From assembly GCA_020846575.1 (NCBI GenBank), contig JADLDQ010000385.1, forward strand, positions 1-20,305: a stretch of 20,305 nt of DNA, written 5' to 3'. Under the pieces are notes generated by a model, which worked only from the letters and a program-made list of their open reading frames with translations, searched no databases and was not told the DNA's origin. Positions 20,168 to 20,305 of the stretch are shown one piece after another (within the stretch, counting starts at the first letter, position 1; every line of letters begins with the position of its first letter). Origin of the DNA: Burkholderiales bacterium. Its GTDB lineage: Bacteria; Pseudomonadota; Gammaproteobacteria; Burkholderiales; SG8-39. A program made the translations under genes and the position numbers.

Positions 20168-20305
20168 TCAGGCCGACCCTGCCTGGTTCGCGAGGATGAT
20201 CCTCGCGTCCAGCGCCAGCCCGCCCTCGTCATCCGGCACGAAGGGGTTCAGGTCCACCTGCTCCACCAGGGGCTGCTCCTCGAACAGCCGCCCGAGACTC
20301 ACCAG
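20168..20305 (-). CDS. ATP-grasp acyl-CoA synthetase (NDP-forming type), 3' end
   Basis: The last 45 codons of a gene that enters from the right edge, ending at TGA (complement of 20168-20170). The segment VEQVDLNPFVPDDEGGLALD followed by ARIIL is the closing strand-helix of the ATP-grasp domain in ADP/NDP-forming acetyl-CoA synthetase-like enzymes (pattern ..E.DLNP......G..ALDAR..L). These make an acyl-CoA from an acid, CoA and a nucleotide, or work in reverse. Within it CGCGAGGA/TCCTCGCG (20189-20207) forms a perfect stem around three bases, inside the coding end. The full gene and its domain order cannot be seen. The 119-base gap to the Bug gene contains the palindrome GCCCGCGCGGGC (20093-20104). 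Confidence 0.75.
   Translation of the reverse strand: MVSLGRLFEEQPLVEQVDLNPFVPDDEGGLALDARIILANQAGSA

Noticed and set aside
20189..20207. Perfect 8-bp stem as a terminator for the gene entering from the right
   Set aside because: It lies within the coding sequence before the stop codon and has no T-run, so it is more likely a by-product of codon choice.
1..20305. CRISPR arrays, rRNA, tRNA genes, complete insertion sequences
   Set aside because: No regularly spaced 25-40 bp repeats, no tRNA or rRNA signatures and no transposase reading frame were seen on reading both strands.

Overview
The window is GC-rich throughout except for two short AT-richer stretches. Gene content points to a beta-proteobacterium (Burkholderiales/Rhodocyclales type) that degrades aromatic compounds, at least partly without oxygen. 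The evidence is an Allochromatium-type 2[4Fe-4S] ferredoxin, a Cys-free Rrf2/BadM-like regulator beside GNAT acetyltransferases, a benzoate-CoA-ligase-type enzyme, a pyrogallol/resorcinol-type molybdenum hydroxylase and a Bug/TctC receptor. The organism assignment is inference; there is no rRNA or other marker here.

Layout. (1) 1-4149, plus strand: the end of one ferredoxin gene, a complete near-identical ferredoxin gene, a hemerythrin-like protein, a double-GNAT protein, an ACMSD-like amidohydrolase, a single GNAT protein and an Rrf2-type regulator. This resembles the edge of a benzoyl-CoA-type degradation cluster. (2) 4150-4455: a structured intergenic region with a 13-bp stem hairpin, four 16-bp tandem repeats and a 9-bp stem hairpin. 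(3) 4456-12141, plus strand, a likely operon: a xanthine-dehydrogenase-type FAD subunit, then a protein that joins a xanthine-dehydrogenase-type [2Fe-2S] domain to a DMSO-reductase-family bis-MGD catalytic subunit. An aryl-CoA ligase and a complete ABC importer (binding protein, permease, ATPase) follow. (4) 12397-17179: an IclR-type regulator (minus strand) diverges across an AT-rich promoter region from a two-gene operon (plus strand). That operon encodes a transhydroxylase/resorcinol-hydroxylase-like alpha subunit with an added N-terminal SCP2-like domain, and its Fe-S/beta-barrel partner. (5) 17180-19031: a decayed accessory patch with an integron-type integrase fragment, an intact vapBC toxin-antitoxin pair and two pseudogene fragments. 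(6) 19032-20305, minus strand: a Bug/TctC solute receptor and the 3' end of an ATP-grasp acyl-CoA synthetase.

How the parts may work together (inference): the importer brings in an aromatic acid, the ligase activates it as a CoA thioester, and the hybrid Mo/Fe-S/flavin enzyme carries out a redox step on it. The second Mo enzyme (13321-17179) probably adds a hydroxyl group to, or moves one between, polyhydroxylated aromatic rings, under control of the IclR protein.

The strongest candidate for something undescribed is the 4456-7784 pair, in which parts of two unrelated molybdenum-enzyme superfamilies are combined so that a plausible chain runs Mo -> [4Fe-4S] -> [2Fe-2S] -> FAD. The SCP2-like fusion on the transhydroxylase-like subunit, and the loss of one cluster's ligands in its partner, come next.
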